NCBI RefSeq assembly: GCF_001269885.1
Contig: NZ_LHVH01000031.1
Span: forward strand, 62,001-126,000
DNA length: 64,000 nt
From: Pseudomonas kilonensis
Lineage (GTDB): Bacteria > Pseudomonadota > Gammaproteobacteria > Pseudomonadales > Pseudomonadaceae
Reading direction: 5' to 3'
Shown: positions 61,265 to 64,000 of the stretch, piece by piece
How the letters are laid out: every line of letters begins with the position of its first letter
Numbering within the stretch: position 1 is the first letter of the stretch
Translations under genes and position numbers: made by a program
Notes under the pieces: model-generated
Seen by the model: only the letters and a program-made list of their open reading frames with translations
Told to the model about the DNA's origin: nothing
The model's database searches: none

Positions 61265-62176
61265 TTACACGGCCGCTACAGGGCGCATGTAAGAGATTGG
61301 CGCGGTGCTGGCGTCTTCGAACGTCACGACTTCCCAAGCATCTTTCTGCTCAATCAACTTGCGCAGCAGCTGGTTGTTCAGTGCATGGCCGGACTTGAAG
61401 CCCTTGAACTCACCAATCAGGCTATTGCCCAGCAGGTAGAGGTCGCCGATTGCATCGAGGATCTTGTGTTTGACGAATTCGTCTTCATAGCGAAGGCCGT
61501 CTTCGTTCAAGACACCATCGGAATCGACCACGATCGCGTTTTCAACACTGCCGCCGAGTGCGAGGTTGTGCTTGCGCAGGTACTCGATGTCACTCATGAA
61601 ACCAAAGGTACGGGCGCGGCTGACTTCTTTTACGAACGAAGTGCTGGAAAAATCCACGCTTGCACTCTGGGTGCGGTCACGGAAAACCGGGTGATCGAAA
61701 TCGATCTCGAAGCTCACCTTGAAACCTTCGAAAGGGACGAAAGTGGCGCGCTTGTCGCCATCTTCCACTGTCACTTCCCGCAGGATGCGGATGAACTTCT
61801 TGGCCGCGTCCTGTTCTTCCAGGCCAGCCGATTGAATCAGGAATACGAAGGGTCCGGCACTACCATCCATGATCGGGACTTCGGACGCGGAGAGCTCGAC
61901 GTAGGCGTTATCGATGCCCAGGCCAGCCATGGCCGAGAGCAAATGCTCCACCGTATCCACTTTGGTGTCACCGTTGACCAATGTGGTCGACATAGTGGTT
62001 TCACCAACGTTTTCCGCGCGAGCAGGAATCTGCACCACAGGGTCGAGGTCGGCACGACAAAACACAATGCCGGTATCGATAGGCGCGGGCTTGAGGGTCA
62101 GGTAGACCTTCTCGCCGGAGTGCAAGCCGACACCTGTGGCACGGATAATATTTTTCAGGGTGCGTTGTTTAATCAT
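61265..62176 (-). CDS. lpxC: UDP-3-O-acyl-N-acetylglucosamine deacetylase LpxC
   Basis: A 303-residue zinc enzyme for the committed step of lipid A synthesis. Zinc ligands are His78 (TVEHLLSAM), His237 and Asp241 (KHKILDAIGD). MIKQRTLKNIIRATGVGLHSG is the conserved start, and length matches P. aeruginosa LpxC. It lies at the end of the division/cell-wall cluster, 112 bases after ftsZ, and is closed by its own terminator. Confidence 0.97.
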   Translation of the reverse strand: MIKQRTLKNIIRATGVGLHSGEKVYLTLKPAPIDTGIVFCRADLDPVVQIPARAENVGETTMSTTLVNGDTKVDTVEHLLSAMAGLGIDNAYVELSASEVPIMDGSAGPFVFLIQSAGLEEQDAAKKFIRILREVTVEDGDKRATFVPFEGFKVSFEIDFDHPVFRDRTQSASVDFSSTSFVKEVSRARTFGFMSDIEYLRKHNLALGGSVENAIVVDSDGVLNEDGLRYEDEFVKHKILDAIGDLYLLGNSLIGEFKGFKSGHALNNQLLRKLIEQKDAWEVVTFEDASTAPISYMRPVAAV

Positions 62177-62288
62177 GGCATGGGCCGCTTCAGCGCAAAT
62201 TGCGAACTGGTATCAACAAAGGCTGGCGATGATAGCAGACCAGACCTTTGCTGAACACCAATCACCCGTATCCCCCTGATACATTTCA

Positions 62289-63482
62289 TCAATCGGCCTG
62301 ACGACGCAGGAAAGCCGGGATGTCCAGGTAATCCAGATCGTCTTGCGGATTCATCTTCGCGGCAGTCGCAGCACCGGCCTGGGCCTGGTTGCGCATGACG
62401 GTCGGACGGTCCAGGTCACGGTAGTTCACCGCAGGCGCTTCCTGACGCGAAGCCACTTGTTGCTGCGGTTGCGAAGCCATGGAAGTGTGAACGGTGTTGT
62501 CGATGACCTTCACAGGCTTCTCGATTTTCGCGCCCAGACCCGTGGCAACCACGGTAACGTGCAACTCGTCGCGCATGTCCGGATCGATAACGGTACCGAC
62601 CTTGACCATCGCGTGCTCGGAAGCGAAGGCTTCGATGATGCTACCCACGTCGGAGTACTCACCCAGGGACAGGTCAGGACCGGCGGTGATGTTCACCAGG
62701 ATGCCGCGTGCACCTTGCAGGTTCACGTCTTCGAGCAACGGGTTGCGGATGGCCGCTTCGGTGGCCTCGCGTGCACGGTTCGGACCGCTGGCGCAGCCAG
62801 TGCCCATCATTGCCATGCCCATTTCGCTCATGACAGTCCGTACGTCGGCAAAGTCGACGTTGATCATGCCCGGACGCTTGATGATGTCGGAGATACCGCG
62901 AACGGCACCGGCCAGTACATCGTCAGCCTTGGCGAAAGCCGACAGCAGGCTTGCGTCTTTACCGAGGATGGTCAGCAGCTTCTCGTTGGGAATGGTGATC
63001 AACGAGTCGACGCTTTCAGACAGCAGACGGATACCTTCGTCGGCGATCTGCATACGCTTGCGGCCTTCGAAAGGGAACGGACGAGTCACCACCGCAACGG
63101 TGAGGATCCCCATTTCCTTGGCCACTTCGGCGATGATTGGCGCCGCACCGGTACCGGTGCCGCCGCCCATGCCCGTGGTGATGAACACCATGTTGGTGCC
63201 TTGCAGGACTTCTGCGATGCGCTCACGGTCTTCGAGAGCGGCCTGACGACCGACTTCCGGGTTGGCGCCGGCGCCCAGGCCTTTGGTCACGCCAGTGCCC
63301 AATTGCAGGATGGTCCGCGCGCCGATGGATTTCAGCGCCTGGGCATCAGTGTTGGCGCAGATGAATTCAACGCCTTCAATGTTGCTCTTGACCATGTGGT
63401 TGACAGCGTTGCCGCCGCCACCGCCGACACCGATTACTTTGATAACCGGGCTAGCGGGGATGTTGTCTACGAGTTCGAACAT
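62289..63482 (-). CDS. ftsZ: Cell division protein FtsZ
   Basis: A 397-residue tubulin-like GTPase that forms the division ring. The GTP-binding loop GGGTGTG lies at about 106-112, and the T7-loop is present. A Gln/Ala-rich linker (about 325-375) precedes the conserved C-terminal peptide DYLDIPAFLRRQAD, which binds FtsA and ZipA. GAGAGG lies just upstream of the ATG. It follows ftsA by 98 bases. Confidence 0.98.
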   Translation of the reverse strand: MFELVDNIPASPVIKVIGVGGGGGNAVNHMVKSNIEGVEFICANTDAQALKSIGARTILQLGTGVTKGLGAGANPEVGRQAALEDRERIAEVLQGTNMVFITTGMGGGTGTGAAPIIAEVAKEMGILTVAVVTRPFPFEGRKRMQIADEGIRLLSESVDSLITIPNEKLLTILGKDASLLSAFAKADDVLAGAVRGISDIIKRPGMINVDFADVRTVMSEMGMAMMGTGCASGPNRAREATEAAIRNPLLEDVNLQGARGILVNITAGPDLSLGEYSDVGSIIEAFASEHAMVKVGTVIDPDMRDELHVTVVATGLGAKIEKPVKVIDNTVHTSMASQPQQQVASRQEAPAVNYRDLDRPTVMRNQAQAGAATAAKMNPQDDLDYLDIPAFLRRQAD

Positions 63483-63580
63483 TTTCCCTCTCCTTTCATT
63501 CTCTAGTTTTTTCGCCTACTGCGTTTGCTGCGTCTTCCCGCGCCAAGCCTGAAACTTGTCGCTTGAAGCTTTGAAACTGT

Positions 63581-64000
63581 TTAAAAGTTGCCTTTGACCC
63601 AAGCCTGGAGCCGCTCGAACAGCGGAGCCTTCGGCTCGTCGCTGCTGTAGCTGTCGCGGCTGCCGATGCCCGAAAACGAAATCCCGTCGGACTGTTTCTG
63701 CAGGCCGTACATCAACAGGCCCACGCCGGTGGAATAGATCGGGTTGCGGACCACGTCATCCAGGCCCTTGACGCCATGGGGCACGCCCAGGCGCACCGGC
63801 ATGTGGAAAATCTCTTCGGCCAGCTCGACCGCGCCTTCCATCTTCGATGTACCGCCGGTCAGCACGATGCCGGCCGGGATCAGGTCTTCGTAGCCACTGC
63901 GACGCAGTTCGGCCTGGATCAGCGTGAACAGCTCGTCGTAACGCGGCTCGACCACTTCGGCCAGGGCCTGGCGCGACAGTTCGCGCGGTGGACGGTCGCC
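63581..64000 (-). CDS. ftsA: Cell division protein FtsA, C-terminal part (truncated by window edge)
   Basis: The last 139 codons of the actin-like FtsZ membrane tether. GIVLTGGTSKMEGAVELAEEIFHMPVRLGVP is the nucleotide-binding phosphate-2/adenosine region. The protein ends FERLQAWVKGNF, the amphipathic membrane-targeting helix. The reading frame stays open to the right edge (GDRPPRELSRQALAEVVEP), so the N-terminus lies outside the window. Confidence 0.96.
   Translation of the reverse strand, partial: GDRPPRELSRQALAEVVEPRYDELFTLIQAELRRSGYEDLIPAGIVLTGGTSKMEGAVELAEEIFHMPVRLGVPHGVKGLDDVVRNPIYSTGVGLLMYGLQKQSDGISFSGIGSRDSYSSDEPKAPLFERLQAWVKGNF

Noticed and set aside
60544..61337. Several frames inside the large inverted repeat (both strands)
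   Set aside because: They translate the repeat arms, share near-identical low-complexity peptides on the two strands, and have no start signals.

Overview
The window is a chromosomal segment of a Pseudomonas of the P. fluorescens complex. The support is a GC-rich sequence with typical pseudomonad codon use, a complete alginate operon, a dauBAR D-arginine cluster, an aapJQMP transporter, and many REP/REPIN repeats carrying GTGGGAGC...GCTTGCTCGCGA arms. Both ends are housekeeping: a 5'-truncated valS on the left and lpxC, ftsZ and a truncated ftsA (division/cell-wall cluster tail) on the right. I see no rRNA, tRNA, prophage, insertion sequence or CRISPR array.

Layout. 1-5.3 kb: valS, rlmF, an HU gene (hupN-like, reverse) and the nucleoid protein gene yejK. 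5.4-9.4 kb: reverse-strand accessory metabolism: a GST-like protein, a GIY-YIG protein, an NTF2-like protein, a CynX-type MFS transporter and its FCD-type GntR regulator, with a perfect inverted repeat at the regulator promoter. 9.5-10.3 kb: an mqsRA toxin-antitoxin pair with a palindromic operator. 10.3-14.9 kb: aapJQMP amino-acid ABC transporter, reverse, with a sigma-54-like promoter. 15-17.3 kb: carboxylesterase estB and RNA helicase rhlB. 17.3-21.3 kb: dauB, dauA, dauR and a reverse-strand binding protein, with matching palindromes upstream of dauB and of the binding-protein gene. 21.5-26.9 kb: moaC-moaD-moaE, a PIN-PhoH ATPase, a degenerate polysaccharide deacetylase and yaaA.

27.5-44.4 kb: the alginate operon algD-8-44-K-E-G-X-L-I-J-F-A in canonical order, preceded by an AlgU-type -35 element and closed by a strong terminator. 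AlgD and AlgA make GDP-mannuronate precursors. Alg8/Alg44 polymerise under c-di-GMP control. AlgK/E/G/X/L form the periplasmic and export complex. AlgI/J/F/X acetylate. This copy has three REPINs inside the operon, and one lies in frame inside the algK signal-peptide region.

44.5-52.5 kb: a small membrane protein, an SDR, and a reverse-strand efflux operon (outer-membrane factor, FUSC protein, DUF1656, HlyD adaptor) with a divergent LysR regulator. Another repeat lies in frame at the 3' end of the outer-membrane factor gene. 52.7-60.8 kb: an RND pump (adaptor plus transporter) tightly followed by an OmpR-type regulator and a histidine kinase, then a Cache-GGDEF diguanylate cyclase. 60.8-61.2 kb holds a roughly 360 bp inverted-repeat element before lpxC.

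The most unusual observations are the REPINs inside coding frames (algK and the efflux outer-membrane factor), a second REP-pair architecture with inverted polarity flanking the dau-linked binding protein, and the shared dau palindrome. I did not find a clearly new multi-gene system.
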